Shown in pieces: positions 9,197-18,100 of a DNA stretch of 64,000 nucleotides (its first letter is position 1; every line of letters starts with the position of its first letter). The position numbers were made by a program, and so were the translations under genes. Origin of the DNA: Singulisphaera sp. GP187 (GTDB lineage Bacteria; Planctomycetota; Planctomycetia; Gemmatales; Gemmataceae); assembly GCA_945905925.1 (NCBI GenBank), contig CAMDQN010000005.1, positions 20,590-84,589 on the forward strand, given 5' to 3'. The notes beneath the pieces are model-generated. The model made no database searches. It was not told the DNA's origin and saw nothing but the letters and a program-made list of their open reading frames with translations.

Positions 9197-10513
9197 ATGT
9201 CGCGTCTTCTCGCTCTGGCCACACTTGCGGCCGTTCTCGCCATCGGGCTAACGCCTTCCGCGCCCGCGATGCTCGCGGCTGATCCGAAACCGACTGCGGC
9301 GCCTGCGACCGAAGACGGCAAGGACTTCTTCTTCAAGCCCAACGACCGCATCGTGTTCCTCGGCGACAGTATAACATCGCAATACCAGTATTCGACCTAC
9401 ATCGAACTGTACCTCACGACACGGATGCCAAAGGGGAACTTCACGTTCATCAACGCGGGCATCGGCGGCGACACCGCCAACGGCGGCGCCGGACGCTTCC
9501 AGAACCACGTCCTCGCGGAGAAGCCCACCGCGATCACGATCAACTTCGGAATGAACGACGGCGGGTATGGCGCGTTCAACCCCGCCTCGAACAAGGTGTT
9601 CGTCGAGAAGACCGCAGCGATGCTCGAAATGGCGAACAAGGCCGGCGCACGCGTCGCACTGCTCTCGCCCAACGCCGTGGACCGCCGCAACAAGACCAAC
9701 GGCAAACTGTACGTCGAAACGCAAAAGCAGTTCTACGCTCCGCTCAAGGAACTCGCGGACAAACACAAGGTGAGTTACGTCGATCAGTACGCCATCACTC
9801 GGGCCGCGACCGACAAGATGGAATTAGACGACCCCGAAGCGAAAAAGGCCAAGCCGTACTACGACGGGTTCCATACTTCCCCTCCCGGCGGGATGCTGAT
9901 GGCCCACGCGATCCTCACCGGGCTGAAGGCGCCGGCGATCGTCAGCGATGCGACGGTCGATGTGGCGACCGCGAAAGCTGACACCAAAGGCTGCAAGGTC
10001 ACCGACATCTCAACGGTCCCGAACGACGCGGTCTTGACCTTCACTCGGCTCGACGACGCACTGCCGATGCCGGTTCAAAAGGACTGGCTGCCAATGCTGC
10101 CGTACACAAACGAACTGCGCGACCTGAACTACTACGGCCTGACCGTGAAAGGTCTCAAGGACGGCGGCTACACGGTCAGCATCGACGGCATCGAGGTCGG
10201 CAATTTCTCCGCGAAGGAACTGGCCGTCGGCGTAAACCTCGGCACCACCATCAACGGCCCGGTATGGGACCAGGGCAACAAGGTGCTCCAGGCAATCAAC
10301 GCGAAGAACGCAATCGTCTCGCAGCGGTTCTTCGACGTGGTGATGTTCCAGTTCCCAAACAAGGACTGGCTGAAAGACCTCGCCGCGACCGCGGCCGAGC
10401 GAAAGGTGACTGAACTGAAAACGCGGATGGAGAAGATCGACGCGGCGCAAGCGGACATCTACAAACTCGCGACCCCGGTCGCTCGCAAGTTCGCGATCAA
10501 ACCCGCGAAGTGA
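9197..10513 (+). CDS. Secreted SGNH/GDSL-type hydrolase
   Basis: Predicted extracytoplasmic esterase or lipase-like hydrolase, 438 residues. A signal peptide follows the ATG at 9197 (MSRLLALATLAAVLAIGL), which has GAGG upstream. Block I is IVFLGDSITSQYQY with the nucleophile Ser, block II Gly is in NAGIGGDTANGG, block III is INFGMNDGGYG, and the Asp-His pair is in YDGFHTSPPGGMLMAHAI. The C-terminal 170 residues form an extra domain of unknown role (LNYYGLTVKGLKDGGYTV). This long form is common in planctomycetes, where such proteins are linked to polysaccharide breakdown. Substrate not predictable. Confidence 0.85.
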   Translation: MSRLLALATLAAVLAIGLTPSAPAMLAADPKPTAAPATEDGKDFFFKPNDRIVFLGDSITSQYQYSTYIELYLTTRMPKGNFTFINAGIGGDTANGGAGRFQNHVLAEKPTAITINFGMNDGGYGAFNPASNKVFVEKTAAMLEMANKAGARVALLSPNAVDRRNKTNGKLYVETQKQFYAPLKELADKHKVSYVDQYAITRAATDKMELDDPEAKKAKPYYDGFHTSPPGGMLMAHAILTGLKAPAIVSDATVDVATAKADTKGCKVTDISTVPNDAVLTFTRLDDALPMPVQKDWLPMLPYTNELRDLNYYGLTVKGLKDGGYTVSIDGIEVGNFSAKELAVGVNLGTTINGPVWDQGNKVLQAINAKNAIVSQRFFDVVMFQFPNKDWLKDLAATAAERKVTELKTRMEKIDAAQADIYKLATPVARKFAIKPAK

Positions 10514-10540
10514 GGCCGATGCCGTTCTTGACCGAGCCGA

Positions 10541-10601
10541 GAGCGGGAGCGACCGGAGGTTTCGCGAACTCAACTCGCGTTGTCTCCGGTCGCTCCCGCT
10601 C
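10541..10601. repeat. Perfect inverted repeat, 18-bp arms
   Basis: Arms at 10541-10558 and 10584-10601 are exactly complementary, with a 25-base loop. It lies 27 bases after the SGNH hydrolase stop and 142 bases before the AAA ATPase start. A terminator for the hydrolase gene is the simplest reading, though no T tract follows. Confidence 0.75.
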
Positions 10602-10743
10602 CCGACCCGCCTTCAGCACTTCGGCTACCGACACTGCGTTCACCACTTCGACCGGTTACAACTCCCTCTCTTCCAATCTTCGCGCGCGAACCACAAACCA
10701 ACTTCAACGGTCTGTTTCGCGAACTCTCACCCACGAGGACACA

Positions 10744-11658
10744 ATGGTGAATCGCCTCCCCGTTCGCAACGAATACGGCTACCAGTGGATGATCACCGGG
10801 CCGAACAAGTACCAGGTGTGCGGGCGCACGACCGACACGCTCCCGCCCGGTGCGTACACGGTCTTCATGGACGGCTGCGGCAACCCGAACTACCACGCCC
10901 GCGATCTCGTGGCCGACGAACTGATTCACTTCCCCGATAGTCTGCCGGCACAAGTGCAGGGCGAAATCAAGAAGTTCTGGGGGCTGAGCGAGCGGTTCGC
11001 GCGCTACGGCTACCTGCACCGCCGCGGGTATCTGCTCTACGGCAAACAGGGCTGCGGTAAGTCGTCGCTGGTGAACCAGATCATCGCGGACGTGATCGCC
11101 GATGGGCACCTCGCATTCTACTGCTCGTACCCGAGCCACTTCATCCACTGCTTGCAGAAGTTCCGCGAAGTCGAACCGACCCGACCGATTGTGTGCGTGT
11201 TCGAGGACATCGACGCCATCATCGAGCACTACGGCGATTCGGAATTGCTCCAGTGGCTCGACGGCAACCACCAGGTGGACAAGGCCGTGAACCTCGCGAC
11301 GACCAACTACCCGGAGAAGCTCGACCGGCGCATCATCTCGCGTCCGCGCCGTTTTGACCGCATCCTGCGCATCGACGCGCCCGATGCTCGCATGCGCGAA
11401 GCGTACCTCGCTCGGAAAGTGCCGGAGTTGACTGCGGCGGAGTTGGCGAAGTGGGTGGAACTGACCAACGACCTGCCGTTCGCGGCGCTGGCGGAAGTGG
11501 TCATCAGCGTGTGCTGCATGGGTAACGAACTGGAAGAGACGGCGAAGTTGTTGCGCTCGATTGACGCGCACAACCCGTCGAGCGCCGAATTCGCGAACAC
11601 CCCACCGGCCGACGGCGAGAACGAAGAGGCCGACGAGTACGAAGACCAGGCGGTGTAA
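10744..11658 (+). CDS. AAA-family ATPase
   Basis: A 304-residue single-domain AAA ATPase. The ATG at 10744 has GAGGA eight bases upstream. Walker A is LLYGKQGCGKSSLVNQI near residue 103. Walker B is IVCVFEDIDAIIEHYG. Sensor 1 and the arginine-finger region read NLATTNYPEKLDRRIISR followed by PRRFDR. The C-terminus is an acidic tail (ENEEADEYEDQAV). The N-terminal 80 residues (MVNRLPVRNEYGYQWMITGP) are not recognised. The core resembles the BCS1/CDC48 branch of small AAA proteins. Partner and substrate are unknown; the gene stands alone. Confidence 0.8.
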   Translation: MVNRLPVRNEYGYQWMITGPNKYQVCGRTTDTLPPGAYTVFMDGCGNPNYHARDLVADELIHFPDSLPAQVQGEIKKFWGLSERFARYGYLHRRGYLLYGKQGCGKSSLVNQIIADVIADGHLAFYCSYPSHFIHCLQKFREVEPTRPIVCVFEDIDAIIEHYGDSELLQWLDGNHQVDKAVNLATTNYPEKLDRRIISRPRRFDRILRIDAPDARMREAYLARKVPELTAAELAKWVELTNDLPFAALAEVVISVCCMGNELEETAKLLRSIDAHNPSSAEFANTPPADGENEEADEYEDQAV

Positions 11659-11663
11659 CGGTC

Positions 11664-11707
11664 ATTCGGGGCGAACCCGTTGCTGACGCTCCGGGTTCGC
11701 CCCGAAT
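11664..11707. terminator. Bidirectional hairpin terminator, 16-bp arms
   Basis: ATTCGGGGCGAACCCG at 11664-11679 is exactly complementary to 11692-11707, with a 12-base loop. It lies between the AAA ATPase stop (11658) and the stop of the convergent TylF-like gene (11715), where a shared terminator is expected. Confidence 0.75.
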
Positions 11708-11714
11708 ATCGTGG

Positions 11715-12461
11715 TCAGAGCACGCAGTAGGAGAGGTACGAGTCGGACGGAAACCGCTCGATTCTGAGGTTCTTCAGTCCCAACACTTCATCCACAGCCA
11801 CGGTCTCGCCCGGAAACATCTTTGCGTTCAACTCGTCGAACACGATCACTGCGCCCTTTGGCATTCGCGGAACGAACGTCTCCAGAGCCGCCTTGGTCGG
11901 TTCGTAGAGATCGACGTCCAGGTAGAGCAGGCTGACCACCAGATGCGGGTTGGCACGGAGGTACTCGGGTGCCGTTACGCAGAGGTCGCCGCGAACGAGT
12001 TCGACCTTCGGGATGTGCGCGATCGGCCGGTTGGCGTCGAACAGTTCCACCGCACGCTGCACGTCCTCCAACGGCGACCCGGTCAGCCCGCCGCGCGCGA
12101 AATGCGAGGACGTACCGCCCGAGGTGTCGCGCTCATGGACCGACGGGAACCCCTCGAACGTGTCGAACCCGATCACCTTGCGCACGTGGTTGGCCGGTTC
12201 GAAAATCGCGGAGAGTTTCGCGAAGGTGAGCAGACCGGCGCCGTGCAACACGCCGCACTCGACGATCGAGCCGTTGACCGGCAACACTTTCTTGAAGATC
12301 TCGTAGCGCGCGAGGAACTTCGCGATGGCTTGACGCGACGCGAACTTCGGGAACCCATCGACCCGGTCGGCGAGCGTCCCCGCCGACCCGAGGAACACTT
12401 GCTCGACAAGCTCAAACTGGGCCAAATCGTTCGCGGACTGATTCTTTGGTTCCCGGATCAC
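11715..12461 (-). CDS. TylF/MycF-family O-methyltransferase
   Basis: SAM- and metal-dependent O-methyltransferase of the macrocin methyltransferase family, 248 residues. Family hallmarks are IVECGVLHGAGLLTFAKL (motif I), VIGFDTFEGFPSV, VELVRGDLCVT, and LLYLDVDLYEPTKAALE with the metal-binding Asp residues, then AVIVFDELNAKMFPGE. Such enzymes methylate sugars of macrolides, glycans or lipopolysaccharide. The GTG start at 12461 overlaps the stop of the phytanoyl-CoA dioxygenase gene by four bases (GTGA), so the two are translationally coupled tailoring enzymes. Confidence 0.85.
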   Translation of the reverse strand: MIREPKNQSANDLAQFELVEQVFLGSAGTLADRVDGFPKFASRQAIAKFLARYEIFKKVLPVNGSIVECGVLHGAGLLTFAKLSAIFEPANHVRKVIGFDTFEGFPSVHERDTSGGTSSHFARGGLTGSPLEDVQRAVELFDANRPIAHIPKVELVRGDLCVTAPEYLRANPHLVVSLLYLDVDLYEPTKAALETFVPRMPKGAVIVFDELNAKMFPGETVAVDEVLGLKNLRIERFPSDSYLSYCVL

Positions 12462-13301
12462 GCCTGACCCTCCGAAAGTGGGATGACGCCACCCATACCC
12501 TGATCGACCGCGTCGTCGAGGTGGGTGTACCGCGCCTGGATGGAATACCGGATGCCCGTGGACAGGTTCAGATTGCCCGCGTGCAGCAAGAGCGAGTTGA
12601 ACAGGAGTACGTCGCCCTTGTGCATCTCAACGAGACGAATCTCGTTGTCGAAGATCGCGCTCGGGACGCGCTTCTTACCGATCATCAGGTCGTGCGGGAG
12701 AACGCCGAGTTTGTGGGAGCCGGGCATGATGCTCAGGCACCCGTTGACGTAGGTGGTGTCTTGCAACGGGATCCAGGCTGTAACCACGCCCGTGTTGCCC
12801 TTCACGTAGAAATAGTCCTGGTGCCAGTACGCGAGTTCGTCGGTCCAGAACGGCATGTCGATGCGGAACGGGATCTTCCGAAACAACGGGGCGCACGACG
12901 CAGTCCTGGCGTGAGAACGATTCGAGCCACGGGCGCCGCCGGATCTCGGAATAGACCCGCGATTCCACGTCCCGGTTCTGGTTGTAGAACGCGACCAGAT
13001 CGGCCCCGTTCGGGTCCGTGAACGGCAGCCCGGAAACCTCGCGAACCAAACTCATGTAGTGTTGGAGGAACTCGTCAATCGAGTCGGCAGGGATCGCCTG
13101 ACGGAGCATCACGAAGCCGCGTTCGTCGTAGGATCCGGGCGCACCCGGCACCTCTTGCTCAACCGGGTCTCGGTAGACGAATAGCGGCGCGTGAGCGCGC
13201 GCTGGCGTAAGGGCGGACAGTTCGGCCCGGTCGGACTCGTCGCGGAGTTGAGGTTGCATTGTTTCGGCTTCCGTACTCACGTCCCGCCCAACCGTTACCA
13301 T
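12458..13301 (-). pseudogene. Phytanoyl-CoA dioxygenase family gene with a one-base frameshift
   Basis: Fe(II)/2-oxoglutarate hydroxylase family. The first half reads in one frame from the ATG at 13301 to about 12892 (DERGFVMLRQAIPADSIDEF, then RRRPWLESFSRQDCVVRP). The second half continues in the next frame from there (RKIPFRIDMPFWTDELAYWH, then QDYFYVKGNTGVVTAWIPLQ, ending LLHAGNLNLSTGIRYSIQ). The H-x-D metal pair is WHQD and the distal His is LLLHAGN, so all catalytic residues are present. The break sits at a G4 run (12888-12891); removing one base restores CVVRPLFRKIPFRID. It is either a sequencing error or a recent inactivation. The downstream TylF gene overlaps the stop. Confidence 0.8.
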
Positions 13302-13421
13302 CGACCGCTGCGCGGCGCCCCGTTTAATGTTCCGGTGAAAAAGTGCGAAGTTGTGCGACGCAATCGCGTTTCGACGGGAGTGCCGAACACCGCGGACAGG
13401 GAACGAGATGGCGGGGTACTG

Positions 13422-14345
13422 TTACTTCAACTCGCGTGGCGCTCGCACGCCGTCCGCAGTCACCAGTCCGACACACACCGGTATCGGCTTCGCTCCCACG
13501 AACACCGGCTTGAACGCCGCGGCGGTTAAATCGTCCGCGTCCGTCAGCAGCACGATCACATCGGGGCGAAAGTTCAACGCTGCACGCACCGCGACGAGGT
13601 GATTACTCTTTCCGCATGCTTCCAGTGTCGCGAGTTTCGCGGTCACGGCGCGGACGTTCGCGTCGGTCACGGCCACGCCGGTGTCGTTGGACACGAGCAG
13701 CGGTTGCGCGGTCGCGTCGTACACGATCACCTGGAACCGCACGGTTTGGGGTTGCTGTGCGAGCGTCGCAACGAGCGCCGCGCGGGCCGCGTCGAACTTA
13801 CCTGCCGCGCCCATGCTGCCGGACGCATCGAGAACGTACACCACCGTCTGCCCCGGCTTCAGCGCGCCATGCATCGCGGGTGTGGGGTTCGCGTTGGCAC
13901 CGGCTCCGGTCGCGCCCGCGGGTTTTACGTTCGGGTCGAGGAACGCGACCGGTGTTGGATTCGCGCCCGGCTTGCGAATCAGCGCGACGAGTTCGGGCGG
14001 AAGCGCATGCGGCGGTATCAGGGGTCGCGGTCCCGCGTGGAATGGCGGAACCGCTGGCGTCACCGCTTCGAAAACCTGCGGTTGGATTTTTGTGGCACTG
14101 GTGTTTGGTGGCGTCGCGGGCGTTGGTTGAGGCGAAACTTCGGCACTGGGCGAGTCTTCGGCGAACGACATGCGGACTTCAGGCGCGCGGGTGTCAAGCC
14201 CCGCTTCGCGCGGTTTGGGTTCGCTCGGGCGCACCAGAAAGTAGAACGCGCCCACAGCGACGACGTGAATCGCGACGGACGCCCAGACCGCCCGGAGGAG
14301 CGCGGCGCGGGTCGCGTCGGAATGCGGACTCATGCGGCGCGGCAT
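13422..14345 (-). CDS. Membrane-anchored von Willebrand factor A domain protein
   Basis: About 307 residues. A short N-terminal cytoplasmic stretch is followed by one membrane segment (VWASVAIHVVAVGAFYFLV) and a long Pro/Ala-rich linker with SPQPTPATPPNTSATK. The C-terminal VWA domain begins at TVVYVLDASGSMGAAGK, where DASGS is the metal-ion-dependent adhesion site, and RPDVIVLLTDADDLT supplies the second metal ligand. The layout resembles planctomycete TonB-like/VWA hybrids that lack a TonB C-terminus. ATG codons at 14345 and 14333 are both possible; no clear ribosome site separates them. Confidence 0.75.
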   Translation of the reverse strand: MPRRMSPHSDATRAALLRAVWASVAIHVVAVGAFYFLVRPSEPKPREAGLDTRAPEVRMSFAEDSPSAEVSPQPTPATPPNTSATKIQPQVFEAVTPAVPPFHAGPRPLIPPHALPPELVALIRKPGANPTPVAFLDPNVKPAGATGAGANANPTPAMHGALKPGQTVVYVLDASGSMGAAGKFDAARAALVATLAQQPQTVRFQVIVYDATAQPLLVSNDTGVAVTDANVRAVTAKLATLEACGKSNHLVAVRAALNFRPDVIVLLTDADDLTAAAFKPVFVGAKPIPVCVGLVTADGVRAPRELK

Positions 14346-14422
14346 ATCGTCGGGCACGGGAAAAGGGAAGCCCGAACCGCATTTGCGGGTACGGTGTCCG
14401 TGTCGCGAAAGGGGGAGTTGTC

Positions 14423-15133
14423 ATGCCGCCGCCCGGACACGAGCCGTTCCTACGCGCGATCTGCGAGAACCCGGAAGAGGACACGGTGCGCCTCGTCTAC
14501 GCCGACTGGCTCGATGAGAACGCCGATGCCGACGGGTCGGCGCCCGACCGGGCGCGAGCGGAGTTCATCCGGCTACAAATTCTGCGCGCGCAGCTGAAGG
14601 CCGTGGGCGAAGACACGAAGGAGCTGAAGACGCGCGACATCAAACTGCGGGCAATGCACGAAGACCGGTGGCGGCGCGAACTGCCGTTCGCGGTTCGCCC
14701 GGAAACGTGGCAGCGGTTCTGGCGCGGGTTCGTGAGCGGGACGACGACCACCGCGCGGTACTATCTGCGCCACGCCAACACGCTGTTCGCTGCAGCGCCG
14801 GTGCAGTTCGTCCACATCAAGGAACTGACTGACGGCCTCGCGCCCGCGTTCGCGGCTTCGGAGTACTTGCGCCGGGTTCACGGTCTCACGCTCTCGTTTT
14901 CGAGCCTCGGCGACGGCTGGCGGTCGTTATTTTCCGGCGGCAACCTCGTGAACCTGCGGTGGCTGGAGGTCCGCTCTTTCTCGCTCACGGAGTTCACGGC
15001 GCAAGCAATCGCGCGTGCTTCGCTTCCGGCGCTTGCTCGGATTCATGTGCGCGGGACCGTGACACGGTACGCGGAGGCGGTTCTGCGCACGCGGTTTGGT
15101 GTAAACGCGACTTGGGAGGGGATGCAAGGCTGA
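14423..15133 (+). CDS. TIGR02996 domain protein
   Basis: A 236-residue protein of unknown function. The ATG at 14423 follows GGGGGAG by seven bases and opens MPPPGHEPFLRAICENPEED then [15 protein letters not shown], the TIGR02996 domain. The rest holds irregular leucine-rich-like repeats (NLVNLRWLEVRSFSLTEF). It is the same family as the protein at 556 but lacks the membrane segment. It is convergent with the kinase gene ending at 15149. Confidence 0.8.
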   Translation: MPPPGHEPFLRAICENPEEDTVRLVYADWLDENADADGSAPDRARAEFIRLQILRAQLKAVGEDTKELKTRDIKLRAMHEDRWRRELPFAVRPETWQRFWRGFVSGTTTTARYYLRHANTLFAAAPVQFVHIKELTDGLAPAFAASEYLRRVHGLTLSFSSLGDGWRSLFSGGNLVNLRWLEVRSFSLTEFTAQAIARASLPALARIHVRGTVTRYAEAVLRTRFGVNATWEGMQG

Positions 15134-15148
15134 ACCGCCGCGCCGCAG

Positions 15149-18100
15149 TCACTTCTCCGCGGCGCGCAACTTCGCTAACTCGGTCTGCACTTCGTTGAGC
15201 GCCGGGGCGCGGTTGCGGACCGCGTCCCACGCCGGACCGGTCAGCGCGGGTTCGTCGCGAAAGCCAGACGCGATCGCCTTCTTCAGGGCGTCCACCGCGC
15301 TCTTCGCGTAGGAGTTCTTGGCCTCGTCGGTGCCCCGCGTCGCGGTGGCACACCCTGCGAACGTTCGCGCCACCGCGAACAGGTCGTCGGCGGTCGTCGC
15401 GACCTTCGCGAGTTCGTCGGCCGCGCTGGCCGCGTCGACCGCGTGGTCCGCACGAACTTCCAGAGTCGCGACCGTCCGCAGCGCGGCGATGCGCACCTTG
15501 TCGTAGCTCTTGTCGGCGAGGTTCCGCGGGTTGCTCAGCCCGGCTCGCACTGCGGCGAGGAAGATCAACTTCTCGTTCGCGATGTCGTTGACCGGGCCGA
15601 GCAGCGGGTCGACTTTCATCGCCTCCACTTCCTTCAGTGCCTTCGTGTACCAGTCAGACGCAGCGGTCAGTTGCCGGATGTCGGCGTTGATGTCTCCGCA
15701 GCGAACCATCGCGAGCGCGAGCCGGCGCTGCCCGGCTTTCGTGCGCGCGTCGTCCCGGTTGTTGAGCGCGGTCCACAGCGCGACCGCGTTGCGCGCGGAA
15801 CTCAGCGCCTGGTCGTTGTTGCCAGCGGTCGCGTGGAACCCGGCGAGCCGCTCCCACGCGGCGGCTTCTTCTTCCTTTGCCTGCACGTTCTCGCGGTCCA
15901 CGTCGGCGAGCTTCTGGAACCGGTCGAGCGAGCTTTGCCACACGATCAGCGCACCGGTCGAGCGACCATCGCCCGCGAGTATCTGACCCCACTTCCCGTA
16001 AGCCAGCGCGATGTCCCGCTGCGCCTGACCGCTACCCGGGTTCGCGGCGCCCAACGTGGTGAGCAGTTTCGCTGCGGCGCTGGCCAACTCGTTAGCCAGC
16101 GAGGGCTTCCCGCCGGCGCAGTACGCGTCGGCCTGCTTGTACTTCCCGACCGCGAGGTCGCGCTTCACACTCGCCGAACCGGTATCTGCTCTCTCGGCCG
16201 CTTCGCGGATCTTCACGCTCTCGGCGAAAGCGCTGACCGCCCCGTTCGGATCCTTGAGGGCGATCTTGCCGTCGCCGATGCGCTCCCACCCGCGGGCCAG
16301 TTCGAGTTTGGCCGCGGCACTGCCGTTGTCGAGCGTTTGGAGCGATTGCAGTTGCTTGAGGGTCTCTTCGTACTCCTTCAGCCCGTCCTGCGTGTAGCCG
16401 TTCGCGAGGAGCGCCTCGCCGTACTGTTCGCGGGCGAGCGCAAGGTCGCGTTCGGCCTTCGCCGATTTCGGGTCGATCTTGAGCAGTTGTTCGCACTGCT
16501 CCTTGTTGGTTTTGGTGTTCGCGAGCGCGGCCTCGATGTCGCCGGTGCGGAGTTGAACGTGTCCGAGACGGCCAAGCAGCAGCGCGCGGTCGGCCCGCGC
16601 GCCGGCGTTCTGCGGATCGATTGCCACAAGGTCGTCGAGTACCTTCAACCCGGCGAGGTAGTCCTTAGCGGCGGCGGTTAGCAGTGCGCGATCGAAGTGA
16701 ACTTCACCGAGGCGGGTGTGAGCGTCGGCGAGTTCGCGCTTCACGTTGGCCCGGTCCGGGGGGAATTTCGGAGCCAGTTCCAGCCGAAGTTTCAAGCACT
16801 CGCGGGCATGCAGTTCCGCGCCGTTTGTGTCGCCGGTGCGGAGCTGCACGCCCGCGACTGCGTCGAGGCTGGCCGCGAGGTCACGCTTGCGTTCGAGGTC
16901 GTTTGGCGCGGCGTCGGAAAGTTCCTTGTGTGCGGACAGCGCCAGTTTGCACTCATCGGCGGCCTTGCCGGTGTCGCCGCGCTCCAGGAGGATCGCCGAG
17001 CGCCGCTTGCGAGCCTTGGCGAGGTCTTGCTGCGCGACCACGTCGGTCTTGTCCGCGGCGAACACCTCGAACAGCTTGATCGCTTCGTCGATCGCGTCGA
17101 TTGCGGCCTTCGTGTTGCCGGCCAGCAGGTGAATGCCGGCCGACTTGTCGAGCGTGCGAGCGAGATCGCGGTCAGCGACGCGAGTCTCGGCCACGCGTAC
17201 TTCGGGGATTCGTTTGTCGTTCGGGTCGGCGGCCTCTTTCCGAACGACCCGCGCGATTCGTTCCGCTTCGAGGAACTGCTTGTGGGCATCCGTGGTTTGG
17301 CCGATGCTCTGGTACACTTCACCCATCTGCCGGTGCGCCGCGACGAGCGTGCGGTCGGCCCCAATGTCGCCTTCTCCCTTGCCTTCGACGAGTTTCTTGA
17401 GACCTTCGGTCGCGTTCAGGAGGAGCGTCTTGCGGATCTCCTGCATCTCGGCGCGGTCGTAGAGTTTGTTGTCGAGATCGTGAACGAGTGTGCCGTAGGC
17501 GTCAACCGCTTTCGCGTACCGTTCGCGGGCAAGGTCACGCGCGAGTCCGACGCGAGCCCTCTCGGCTTCGGTTTTCTTCTCCTGGTCGATCGCGCGGTCG
17601 CGCTGCTTCGCCGTTTCCTTCTCCTGTTCGGTCACCTTGTCGAGCGCCGCCTGAGTTTTCTTTTCCTGTTCGATGACGCGGTCACGCTCGGCGCGGGTAT
17701 TCTTCTCGCCGAGGTGGATTGCCCACGCGATGCCACCGGCCGCGAGCACGCCCGCGAGGAGGAGCGAAACGGCCGTTGCGACACGCGCCGGGTGCTGGCG
17801 TGCCCAGCGCGCGAGCCGCGCCAGGAACGGATCGCGGTACGCGCTCACCGGTTCGTCGGAGAGCCACCGCTCCACGTCCGCGGCGAGTTCCTGCGCGGTC
17901 GCGTACCGGTCGTCCTGATTACGTGCCATCGCCTTGCGGCAAACCGCGTCGAGCGGCTTGGGGCAGCCGGCGTTCACTTTGGCCGGCGGATCGAACGCGC
18001 CTTTGCGGACCTGTTCGAGCGTCTCCGCGGCGGTCTTCCCGGTGAAAGGCGCCTCGCCAGTGAGAATGGCGAAGAGGGTGGCGCCGAGCGAGTACACGTC

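Noticed and set aside
12458..13301. Programmed ribosomal frameshift in the dioxygenase gene
   Set aside because: No slippery heptamer, stimulatory structure or family precedent; a G4 indel explains it.
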